DNA from: Spirochaeta sp.
GTDB lineage: Bacteria > Spirochaetota > Spirochaetia > DSM-2461
Assembly: GCA_030592625.1 (NCBI GenBank)
Contig: JAUVIY010000121.1
Span: 1-7,456 of the forward strand
Reading direction: 5' to 3'
Length of the DNA stretch: 7,456 nucleotides
Position numbers and translations under genes: made by a program. The notes below the pieces were generated by a model. It was not told the DNA's origin and made no database searches. It saw nothing but the letters and a program-made list of their open reading frames with translations. The stretch's first letter is position 1. Each line of letters opens with the position of its first letter. Of this stretch, positions 1 to 6,511 are shown in pieces.

Positions 1-1
1 C

Positions 2-1714
2 AGTAGAACACGGGGACGCCTGGGAGAAGGAGTAAAAGAACATACTTTTGAGATTGGCCCGGCTGAGCTGCAAACGACCTGGAAGGACAACCGGATCGAG
101 GCGGTCCTCAGGGTTGATTCCGAACTTTATATTCGCAGTATCGCCCTGGAGTTTCATTTCAGATCCCCCCGTCACACAGGAGAAACCACGGTCTGGACCG
201 AGTCATACTCCGACGTTTTCACCGCCGGACGGTTTAAATCCGTACCCGGAACCCTGTCGGGAACCTGCAGCCGGTATGGAGCCTGGGCACTCTGGCTCTC
301 CGAATCTCCAGATACGGAGGGTCTGCTTTTCAAACAGTCGCCTCCGGTTGATTATCCAATTCGATTCAACTGCAAACCCGGCGTTAAAACCCTTTTAATA
401 AGCTGGGAGGTGAACAGGTCGTTCAATGAGGGAGAAACTCTCGCCCTGCCGGTTGTCGGAATGAGCCGGGGCCATATGGACCGGTTGGTCAAATCCTGGC
501 GCCGTGAGTGGAAATCCTCTTCCGGCCGGGACATGCCCCGGGATAGAAGGGCCGGTTGGTGCGGAGGTAATGGGATTCAGGTCCCGAAAGACCTCAGGGA
601 AATCCTCGGCTCGATAAGAAACGGGAAAATAAACGTGGATTGGTTTGCCATCGGTCCGGGATACGCATCGGAAACCGGCGACTGGCTGGTTCCATCCGAA
701 GCCTTCAAAGACCGGATGGGCAGCCTTTCCCGTACGATAGGTGAGCATAATATCATCCCCGGGCTGAGATTTGCACCGCTTCTTGTTTCAAAAAAATCCG
801 TTCTGGCCGCCGAAAATCGTGACTGGCTGGTTAAAACCTCCAACGGCTCACCGGTAACAGTTCCCGTATATGCCGGAGAACGTGATTTATCATTCGTGCT
901 TGATGTCACCAGACCGGAAGTCCTGGCACATATCAGTCGGATATTGTCCATCATGCGAGACCAATGGGGTTTCAGGGCCTTCTTTCTGGAACGTATAGGA
1001 GATTCTGCGGTTCCGGGAATACGCTCCGACGACCGGAACGGAGTCGGAAGCCTTCTGAAAACATTTGCGACTGCCGTTCGTGATGCCCTGGGGCATAAAG
1101 TGCTTCTTATCGCATCCGGACTACCCCTGCTGACGACCCCCGATGTCTGGGACTCTCAGGTTGTGGCTCCGGCTTCCGAAATGTTTGCCGGATACAGCTC
1201 TCGCGGGAAACGCCGTACCGCCATGTCTGTCGCTTCCGCCTTCCTCCACCGTTCTCCATGGAATGAATCGGCATGGATCAACGCATCCGGTCTGCTGCCC
1301 CTGAAAATGTTCAAAAAAGAATGCGGGTCGGCGGCCCGGTCCGTCATGAATGCCGTGATGCTGTCTTCCGGTCTTGTGACCCTTGCGGGAGACCCGAGGG
1401 AACTGGATGGTGAGACTCTGGATACTATCAACGAATTTCTGAATCTGTTCGAGGAATGTCGTAAGGGACGACTCAGTATTGTTCCGAATGTCGGCGGCGG
1501 ACGGACCGAACCCCTGGTCGTCCGAAATAACCGGGGTTGGATCGCACTGTTCAACCTGTCGGAAAGAAAAAAAGAAGTCCGTCTGGACCGGGACAGGCTG
1601 AAATCAGCCCTTGGGGTATCATCCCCCCTTTCCGCCGGTGACGGTACGGTTTTCAACAGCCCTGAGATTCACGTCGCACTTCCGCCCAGGGGCCATCGGC
1701 TCTTCCGGGGATGA
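2..1714 (+). CDS. GH36 (alpha-galactosidase)-like protein, 5' partial, probably catalytically inactive
   Basis: The frame is open from position 2 to the TGA at 1712-1714 (570 residues), so the true start lies left of the window. Visible residues about 1-135 look like the beta-sandwich domain that precedes the barrel in GH36. Residues about 185-440 follow the family's TIM-barrel landmarks: RAGWCGG (family GWCSW), VDWFAIGPGY then GDW, IPGLRFAPLL (family GLWLAPF), DVTRPEVL, WGFRAFFLE, SGLPLL. The tail, ending in LPPRGHRLFRG, matches the usual C-terminal beta domain, so the 3' end is intact. Family knowledge: GH36 enzymes retain alpha-galactosidic or related linkages using an Asp nucleophile (KxDF motif) and an Asp acid/base. 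Here the nucleophile position reads Glu (codon 989-991), the DDGW pair reads GPGY, the region of the acid/base Asp reads VVAPAS, and the late NDPD motif reads NASG. I infer a GH36 fold without classical activity. Galactosidase function is therefore not asserted. The gene overlaps the next one by ATGA. Confidence 0.75.
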   Translation, partial: SRTRGRLGEGVKEHTFEIGPAELQTTWKDNRIEAVLRVDSELYIRSIALEFHFRSPRHTGETTVWTESYSDVFTAGRFKSVPGTLSGTCSRYGAWALWLSESPDTEGLLFKQSPPVDYPIRFNCKPGVKTLLISWEVNRSFNEGETLALPVVGMSRGHMDRLVKSWRREWKSSSGRDMPRDRRAGWCGGNGIQVPKDLREILGSIRNGKINVDWFAIGPGYASETGDWLVPSEAFKDRMGSLSRTIGEHNIIPGLRFAPLLVSKKSVLAAENRDWLVKTSNGSPVTVPVYAGERDLSFVLDVTRPEVLAHISRILSIMRDQWGFRAFFLERIGDSAVPGIRSDDRNGVGSLLKTFATAVRDALGHKVLLIASGLPLLTTPDVWDSQVVAPASEMFAGYSSRGKRRTAMSVASAFLHRSPWNESAWINASGLLPLKMFKKECGSAARSVMNAVMLSSGLVTLAGDPRELDGETLDTINEFLNLFEECRKGRLSIVPNVGGGRTEPLVVRNNRGWIALFNLSERKKEVRLDRDRLKSALGVSSPLSAGDGTVFNSPEIHVALPPRGHRLFRG

Positions 1715-2646
1715 CATTCTCAGGGCTGGATGAAGCCGCCCTCGGTCCCAGTCTCGGACCGTTCTGCGTCTGCCTGACGACTTTTAAACTGAGTTCCCTT
1801 TCGGGCGGATCTTCCACGGAAATCTATGACATTCTCTCAAGATCAATTACAAAGGAAAAAGACAAATCCGGGCGACTGGCTATTGCCGACAGCAAAGTTC
1901 TGTACTCCTCTTCCATCGGTATCGAAACCCTTGAAATCGGTGTTACCGCTTTTCTCGGGGCGGCCGGTTTGTCTCTGCCTTGTTCTTTTGTTGATCTCCT
2001 GAAATCTCTTTGTCCACCGTCCGACATCCGGGATCTCATGGAAATCCCCTGGTTCGCCGCTGCGGGAGAGTTTCATGTACCTGCGGTAAAGCTCACTTCC
2101 GGATTGAAAAACGACATGGCAAGCCGGGGCCTCCGGGTGGAGATTCCCAAATTGCGCTTCGTACCGGCCCGGGCTTTTAATAAGGATCTGGATGCTTATG
2201 GAGGTAAGGGCGGGGCGGTCCGAGCCGTTATCTCCCCGCTGATTGAGTCGGCCCTGACCGCCGGAAGCAGCGAGGAAAGACGTATCACCGTCGACCGGCA
2301 GGGCGGACGCCGCTACTACGGCGAATGGCTGGCCGATCTGATGCCCGGCGCCCTGCTCCGAGCCCTCGAGGAAGGGCCGAAAAGATCGGCCTATGAGATA
2401 GGGAACCGGCGTATTGAGTTTCTGGTTGGTGCCGACGGAATCCGGATGGAGACTGCCCTGGCCTCGATGATTGCCAAGTATGTCCGGGAAACCGCCATGC
2501 GGCTCTTCAACTCATGGTGGTCCGAAAGAGTTCCGGGTATTCGGTCTACAGCGGGGTATCCTCAGGACGCCAGGCGCTTTATCGCCGATCTGGAGGCGGC
2601 CGGGGCGATGCCGGAAGACCGGGACTCACTGATCCGGCGTCTCTAA
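1711..2646 (+). CDS. Divergent RNase HII-fold protein
   Basis: A 311-residue protein whose ATG overlaps the upstream TGA as ATGA, which suggests translational coupling; the start is supported because the first conserved motif lies at residues 5-17. RNase HII landmarks occur in order: GLDEAALGPSLGP (family GIDEAGRGPLAGP) with D7 and E8; ADSKVL at 59-64 (family DSKKLS); ITVDRQGG at 192-199 with D195; and ADG...METALASMIAKYVRE at 241-260, where D242 to the AK dipeptide has exactly the spacing of E. coli RnhB. The conserved GY near the end is present (G282, Y283). The DEDD metal-binding tetrad therefore looks intact (D7, E8, D195, D242). Two things are unusual. The family GRG motif that reads the ribose 2'-OH is ALG here, and about 130 residues separate the DSK motif from D195, which makes the protein about 100 residues longer than typical RNase HII. 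I infer a metal-dependent nuclease of the RNase H superfamily with altered specificity. It should not be annotated as rnhB without testing. Confidence 0.7.
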   Translation: MTFSGLDEAALGPSLGPFCVCLTTFKLSSLSGGSSTEIYDILSRSITKEKDKSGRLAIADSKVLYSSSIGIETLEIGVTAFLGAAGLSLPCSFVDLLKSLCPPSDIRDLMEIPWFAAAGEFHVPAVKLTSGLKNDMASRGLRVEIPKLRFVPARAFNKDLDAYGGKGGAVRAVISPLIESALTAGSSEERRITVDRQGGRRYYGEWLADLMPGALLRALEEGPKRSAYEIGNRRIEFLVGADGIRMETALASMIAKYVRETAMRLFNSWWSERVPGIRSTAGYPQDARRFIADLEAAGAMPEDRDSLIRRL

Positions 2647-2676
2647 TGTGGTGTCCTTTAAATCCGTTCACGAGCG

Positions 2677-2682
2677 TATAAT
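2677..2682 (+). promoter_or_regulatory. Candidate -10 box (TATAAT) ahead of rlmN
   Basis: A perfect TATAAT lies 31 nt after the stop of the RNase HII-like gene and 170 nt before the rlmN start. No good -35 hexamer sits at 16-18 nt (the best stretch is around 2654-2660, TCCTTTA), and there is no TGn extension. Transcription from here would give a leader of roughly 160 nt. This is a sequence-match call only. Confidence 0.35.
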
Positions 2683-2761
2683 TGAATACCGTGAGCGGAG
2701 CTACCCGGAATCGTTGCGTCAAGCATCCCTCGTTCTAGCGGGACTCGTCCTGGAGGCTCGG

Positions 2762-2779
2762 CTCCGACGAACTTCGGAG
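2762..2779 (+). other. Small hairpin in the rlmN leader
   Basis: CTCCGA (2762-2767) pairs exactly with TCGGAG (2774-2779) around a 6-nt loop, extendable by one G-U pair. No T-run follows, so it does not look like an intrinsic terminator. It sits in the 205-nt gap between the RNase HII-like gene and rlmN, and I recognise no riboswitch or Rfam-type motif there. Six base pairs can occur by chance in GC-rich DNA. Confidence 0.25.
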
Positions 2780-2840
2780 TGCTTCACCATATTACCACAC
2801 CATCCCTTGACCCCGAACCCCGAAAACCCTAAATTCCGCG

Positions 2841-2845
2841 AGGAG
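2841..2845 (+). promoter_or_regulatory. Shine-Dalgarno fixing the rlmN start
   Basis: AGGAG sits 6 nt before the ATG at 2852. It decides between this ATG and the in-frame GTG at 2648, which would add 68 residues that do not resemble any part of RlmN. Confidence 0.8.
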
Positions 2846-2851
2846 CCAGTC

Positions 2852-3943
2852 ATGTCAAAACAAGCCCTGTTCGGAAAAACCCTCGAAGAACTTACAATCG
2901 TCACGGCGGATCTCGGACTGCCCGCATTCGCCGCCAGGCAGCTGGCCGAATGGCTCTACAAACACAGGGCCGTCTCCTTCGATGATATGACCAATCTTTC
3001 CAGGTCAGCCCGGAGCAAGCTGGCGGAAAACTTCGATATCGGAATATCAGAACCGACTTCGGTTGCCGTATCGACAGATGGTACGAAAAAGTACCTCTTC
3101 AGCTCCGGAATGCGTTCGGTGGAAACCGCCTGGATTCCCGAGGAGAAACGGGGAACCCTCTGCGTCTCCACCCAGATCGGGTGCCGCCGGGGCTGTCTGT
3201 TCTGCATGACCGCCAGGCAGGGATTCCAGGGGAATCTGAGTGCCGGTGAGATTCTCAACCAGTATCGCTCCCTGCCGGAAACTGAAGATGTCACCCATTT
3301 TGTTTTTATGGGCATGGGTGAACCTATGGACAACCTGAAAGCCGTGCTCTCAACATTGGAAATTCTCACTTCCGACTGGGGCTTCGGTTTCAGTCCGAAG
3401 AAAATCACCGTATCCACCATCGGCATCATCGAGGGTCTGGATCAGCTTCTGGAGAGGAGTGACTGCCGTCTGGCCTTAAGTCTCCATTCCCCCTTCCCCG
3501 ACGAGCGGGCTGAACTCATCCCCTGCGAACGCCGTTATCCGGTAATGCAGGTGCTGGATCTCTTCCGCCGGGCCGAACTGGGCCGTCGCCGGCTCACCAT
3601 CGAATACCTGATGATAGACGGCCGGAACGACAGTGCCCGGCACTCCCGGGAACTCAGCCGCATCCTCGAGGGACTGGGAGCCAGGGTCAATCTCATCCCC
3701 TATCACCCCATCCCCGACTTCCCCGGAACCCCCAGCCCCGCCGGCCGGATTAAAACCTTCCGGGACGATCTGAACCACCGTGGTATCATCGCCACCATTC
3801 GCCGCAGCCGGGGACTTGATATCGATGCGGCCTGCGGCCTCCTCACCACCAAACGCTCAGGTTCCGTCCTCCAGCTTCGTAAAAAGCACTCCCCGACGAG
3901 TCGCCAGAGGTCATTTTCGTCTATAATGAGAGAACCTGAATAA
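2852..3943 (+). CDS. rlmN: Dual-specificity 23S rRNA / tRNA adenosine-C2 methyltransferase RlmN
   Basis: A 363-residue radical-SAM enzyme. By homology it methylates C2 of A2503 in 23S rRNA and A37 in a subset of tRNAs, supporting translational fidelity in the cytoplasm. Residues 1-65 form the small N-terminal domain (AARQLAEWLYKH). The radical-SAM core follows, with CRRGCLFC supplying the [4Fe-4S] ligands C111, C115 and C118. Also present are E91 and C104 in the ETAWIPEEKRGTLCVS block, FMGMGEPMDN (152-161, the SAM-binding GEP), ITVSTIGI, LALSLHSP, IEYLMIDGRND and VNLIPYHP. The methyl-carrying cysteine is C328 in DIDAACGLL. Every residue needed for the dual-cysteine methyl-transfer mechanism is visible. 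A basic tail of about 35 residues follows C328, which is normal for the family. No Cfr-like resistance specialisation is evident. The next gene starts 16 nt downstream, so the two are probably co-transcribed. Confidence 0.96.
   Translation: MSKQALFGKTLEELTIVTADLGLPAFAARQLAEWLYKHRAVSFDDMTNLSRSARSKLAENFDIGISEPTSVAVSTDGTKKYLFSSGMRSVETAWIPEEKRGTLCVSTQIGCRRGCLFCMTARQGFQGNLSAGEILNQYRSLPETEDVTHFVFMGMGEPMDNLKAVLSTLEILTSDWGFGFSPKKITVSTIGIIEGLDQLLERSDCRLALSLHSPFPDERAELIPCERRYPVMQVLDLFRRAELGRRRLTIEYLMIDGRNDSARHSRELSRILEGLGARVNLIPYHPIPDFPGTPSPAGRIKTFRDDLNHRGIIATIRRSRGLDIDAACGLLTTKRSGSVLQLRKKHSPTSRQRSFSSIMREPE
3922..3927 (+). promoter_or_regulatory. Possible internal -10 box ahead of the acyl-CoA synthetase gene
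   Basis: A perfect TATAAT occurs inside the last codons of rlmN, 32 nt before the GTG of the next gene. The only -35-like hexamer is TCGCCA at 3901-3906, with a short 15-nt spacer. It could be chance coding sequence. If real, it would let the synthetase-esterase pair be expressed separately from rlmN. Confidence 0.2.
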
Positions 3944-3946
3944 TCC

Positions 3947-3953
3947 GGAGGAG
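3947..3953 (+). promoter_or_regulatory. Strong Shine-Dalgarno deciding a GTG start
   Basis: GGAGGAG sits 6 nt before the GTG at 3960. It is the best ribosome-binding site in the window and justifies a non-ATG start for the synthetase. Confidence 0.85.
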
Positions 3954-3959
3954 CCCCTC

Positions 3960-5690
3960 GTGGCCGTAAAGAACTCATGGGACATCCTGGACGCGTATCG
4001 CAACGAGTTCATCAAGGGCAAATGGCCTACCATACCGGAACAATTCCACCTGTCGGCTCACCTGTATCCCGAACAGACGGCATTCACCCAGTTTTCCCCG
4101 GAAGAAATCCGGATTACCTACAGGGAAGCCCGGACATATGTCGTGAAAATCGCATCCTGGCTGGTTTCCAACGGACTCAAAAAAGGTGATCGGGTTGTCA
4201 TCACCGGCAAGAATTCTCCTTGGTGGGCCCTGGCATTCCTGGCTGGAATGGAAGCCGGCGGTGTTATCGTACCTCTGGATGTGCAGATGGAGGAAAAAAC
4301 CGCTAACCGGTTTATCGACTTCGTCGATTCAAAATTCCTCTTCGCAGACGGCAACAAGCTTGAGGTTCTGGGCGGAAAGGCCACCGGCATCAAGTATAAG
4401 GTGAGCCTGTCCCGTGAAAGCGGTACGTTTATCACGGAGCTTCCCGCCGGGAAAGGCGCGTCCTTCGATGAGGCGACGGAAAACGACCTGGCGGCTATTC
4501 TTTTCACCTCGGGAACAACCGGTCTGGAGAAAGGAGTGATGCTCACTCACAAGAATTTCATGACCGACGTGTACCTGGCTTGTCATCCCGACTTCCTTCA
4601 GATCGAACAAAGCGACGTTTGGTACGCTCTTCTCCCTATACACCACGGTTACTGCATGACCACAGTCTTCCTTGAAGGCATCAAGCATGCCGGTGAGATT
4701 GTATTCTCCCAGGCCACCGCCGTGGACAGGATAATGAAAGATCTGGAATTCGGCGGTGTAACCATCTTCATAGCCATTCCCCTCCTCTACAACAAGATTC
4801 TGAAAGGGATGATGAAGAATGTACGAGCCAAGGGTCTCTTCTTCCACTTGCTGGTAGGTCTACTGATGCGCATCAGCGGACTGTTTAAATTCGTATTCAG
4901 GGTGAATATCGGCAAGAAACTCTTCGGAAAAATTCTTCTGAAGAAGGCCAACATCTACAACCTGAAATACCTCATTTCCGGCGGCAGTACCCTGGCACCT
5001 GAAACCGTCAGGCGCTACCAGCAGCTGGGTCTGGACTTTATCCAGGGCTACGGCATAACCGAGACATCTCCCATCTCCACCCTGAATCCGGCTCACGCTT
5101 TCAAGCTTAAGGCTGTAGGCAAGGTTTTTCCCCTTATCGAGATGACCATCCTGAATCCCGATGCCTCAGGTGTAGGAGAAGTAGCCATCAAGGGTCCTAT
5201 CTGCTGCCGGGGTTACTGGAAGAATGATGAAGCGACGGCCGAGCTTTTCAATGAAGATGGATGGCTGCTGACCGGCGACCTGGGCTACCTGGACATGGAT
5301 AACTACCTCTTCCTCACCGGCCGGAGTAAGAATCTCATCGTTACCGGGGGCGGCAAGAATATATTTCCTGAGGAAGTGGAAGACCATTTCCAGCTCTACC
5401 ATCAGATTGAACAGATTATGGTACGGGGTTACAGTGACGATGGTATCGAAGCGATCATTTTCCCGAGCCGGGAGCATTATGAGAGCCTTGGTACCTACGA
5501 TAGCGAGACGATCCGCAAAGATATCGTCCGTGCGGTGAAGACGGTGAACCGGGAACTTTCTGCCTACAAGAGAATCGACCGCATCCGCATCGTCGAGGAG
5601 GCCCTGCCCATGACTTCCACCAGAAAAATCAAACGTCCGGTGGTGAATAAGCTGTTACCCGTTACCACCGAAGACACGATTGCGATCTGA
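3960..5690 (+). CDS. AMP-forming acyl-CoA synthetase (long-chain fatty-acid--CoA ligase-like)
   Basis: A 576-residue ANL-superfamily adenylate-forming enzyme that would activate a carboxylic acid with ATP to an acyl-AMP and then a thioester. The core motifs occur in order: P-loop A3 TSGTTGLEKGV (183-193), A5 GYGITETS (363-370), TGD (438-440) with the ribose-binding D440, GRSKN (454-458) with hinge-region R455, GGGKNIFPEEVE (463-474), and the C-terminal catalytic lysine in TRKIKR (K556). Length and the lack of carrier or condensation domains fit a stand-alone fatty acyl-CoA ligase better than an NRPS module. In A3 the usual Pro before KG is Glu (E190). A hydrophobic, basic stretch at about 293-330 resembles the membrane-docking region seen in long-chain synthetases. 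It starts at GTG behind an excellent Shine-Dalgarno, and its stop is followed after one base by the ATG of an esterase, which points to lipid use. The substrate chain length cannot be read from the sequence, and acyl-ACP synthetase is an alternative. Confidence 0.88.
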   Translation: MAVKNSWDILDAYRNEFIKGKWPTIPEQFHLSAHLYPEQTAFTQFSPEEIRITYREARTYVVKIASWLVSNGLKKGDRVVITGKNSPWWALAFLAGMEAGGVIVPLDVQMEEKTANRFIDFVDSKFLFADGNKLEVLGGKATGIKYKVSLSRESGTFITELPAGKGASFDEATENDLAAILFTSGTTGLEKGVMLTHKNFMTDVYLACHPDFLQIEQSDVWYALLPIHHGYCMTTVFLEGIKHAGEIVFSQATAVDRIMKDLEFGGVTIFIAIPLLYNKILKGMMKNVRAKGLFFHLLVGLLMRISGLFKFVFRVNIGKKLFGKILLKKANIYNLKYLISGGSTLAPETVRRYQQLGLDFIQGYGITETSPISTLNPAHAFKLKAVGKVFPLIEMTILNPDASGVGEVAIKGPICCRGYWKNDEATAELFNEDGWLLTGDLGYLDMDNYLFLTGRSKNLIVTGGGKNIFPEEVEDHFQLYHQIEQIMVRGYSDDGIEAIIFPSREHYESLGTYDSETIRKDIVRAVKTVNRELSAYKRIDRIRIVEEALPMTSTRKIKRPVVNKLLPVTTEDTIAI

Positions 5691-5691
5691 A

Positions 5692-6480
5692 ATGACACGT
5701 TATGATACTCGCGCAACTCTGCCCTCTTCGCTGCCCTACGAAATTCATCCTGAGAACGCAATGGCCGCAGTCCTGGCTCTCCACGGTTACACAGGAAGGC
5801 CTGGCGATCTGAAATACCTGACCGAGCGCCTGGCTTCTGCCGGCATGGCGGTTTCGGTTCCCAGGCTGCCCGGTGCGGGAACGGATATGGATGATCTTTC
5901 CACTACAACTCAGAGGGATTGGATCCGCCGGAGTTACGATGCCTGGCTGGATCTCCGATCCCGATACGAGTCGGTGTCCATCGTCGGATACTCGATGGGC
6001 GGCCTTTTGGCATTGGAGCTGGCAGAGCGGGTCGGTCCTGAAAAACTGGTCCTGCTGGCCCCGGCCCTGGTTACATCTCACAAGCTGATGCGGCTCACGC
6101 CCCTCCTGGCGCCGTTCGCGAGAATCCTTCCCACGGTGAAAACCGGCTGGAAACCCAATGAGAACCACGACGAGGAAACCCGGGAGCACGGGCGTCGCTA
6201 TTGGACTCGAAGGGACCTTCGGAGTGCCGCCCAGCTCTCCCGCCTCCAGGAAAAAGTCCGCCGCAAACTGGGTAAAGTCCGGACACCAACGATGGCCGTC
6301 GTATCTCTTGATGACAAATCCGTTCCTCTTGAGGTTATTAAATTGTTGAACAAGCGGCTTCCTGAAGGTCTTTCCCGTACTCTGATTGTCAAAAACTGCG
6401 GCCATGATGTGCCCCAGGGTGCGGACCGGGTCGATGTCGCCGATGCCGTGGTGGGCTGGCTGCAAACTCCCGCGTCTTAA
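5692..6480 (+). CDS. Alpha/beta-hydrolase, Est30-type carboxylesterase / monoacylglycerol lipase-like
   Basis: A 262-residue alpha/beta-hydrolase that would hydrolyse carboxylic or glycerol esters. The oxyanion-hole segment ALHGYTGRPGD (29-39) is followed by VPRLPGAGTDMDDL (56-69), which is typical of the Est30 / thermostable monoacylglycerol lipase group. The nucleophile elbow is GYSMGG with S101, the acid is in SLDDKSVP (D207 or D208) and the base is H238 in NCGHDVP, so the catalytic triad is complete. Residues about 130-195 form the variable cap and are rich in Arg and Lys. No signal peptide is seen, so it should be cytoplasmic. I chose the ATG one base after the synthetase stop, although no clear Shine-Dalgarno precedes it, which suggests re-initiation by terminating ribosomes. 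An in-frame TTG at 5680 would add four residues and overlap the upstream gene. With the upstream synthetase it could form a route from ester to free fatty acid to acyl-CoA. The actual substrate is unknown. Confidence 0.87.
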   Translation: MTRYDTRATLPSSLPYEIHPENAMAAVLALHGYTGRPGDLKYLTERLASAGMAVSVPRLPGAGTDMDDLSTTTQRDWIRRSYDAWLDLRSRYESVSIVGYSMGGLLALELAERVGPEKLVLLAPALVTSHKLMRLTPLLAPFARILPTVKTGWKPNENHDEETREHGRRYWTRRDLRSAAQLSRLQEKVRRKLGKVRTPTMAVVSLDDKSVPLEVIKLLNKRLPEGLSRTLIVKNCGHDVPQGADRVDVADAVVGWLQTPAS

Positions 6481-6505
6481 TTATACCACTAATACTGCCG
6501 ATAAT
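6477..6505 (+). promoter_or_regulatory. Candidate promoter for a leaderless LysM-protein mRNA
   Basis: GATAAT (6500-6505, five of six to the -10 consensus) lies 17 nt after a weak -35-like TTAATT (6477-6482), in a short AT-rich stretch between two GC-rich genes. Transcription would begin around 6511-6513, at the GTG start codon of the next gene, which lacks a Shine-Dalgarno. Both boxes are imperfect. Confidence 0.3.
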
Positions 6506-6511
6506 TGTTTT

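Noticed and set aside
48..398. A 116-codon plus-strand frame at the left edge
   Set aside because: It is out of frame with the GH36-like protein, whose own frame is continuous and carries family-like sequence across the same stretch.
410..1714. GTG at 410 as the start of the GH36-like gene
   Set aside because: The same frame is open back to position 2 and the residues before 410 continue a GH36-type beta-sandwich, so the GTG is an internal Val codon.
2690..2790. Possible tRNA or structured RNA gene in the gap before rlmN
   Set aside because: There is no T-loop consensus (GTTCRANTC), no acceptor-stem pairing and no cloverleaf; only one 6-bp hairpin is supported.
2648..2851. N-terminal extension of RlmN from GTG 2648
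   Set aside because: The 68 extra residues have no match to RlmN, and a good AGGAG sits 6 nt before the ATG at 2852, where the family N-terminus begins.
5662..6465. A 267-codon open frame on the minus strand opposite the esterase gene
   Set aside because: Its translation is rich in Gln, His, Pro and Arg with no recognisable motif, while the plus strand encodes a complete hydrolase with an intact triad. It is a GC-rich coding shadow.
6386..6511. N-terminal extension of the LysM protein into the esterase gene
   Set aside because: It would put 42 unrelated residues ahead of the membrane anchor and overlap about 95 bases of a well-supported gene.
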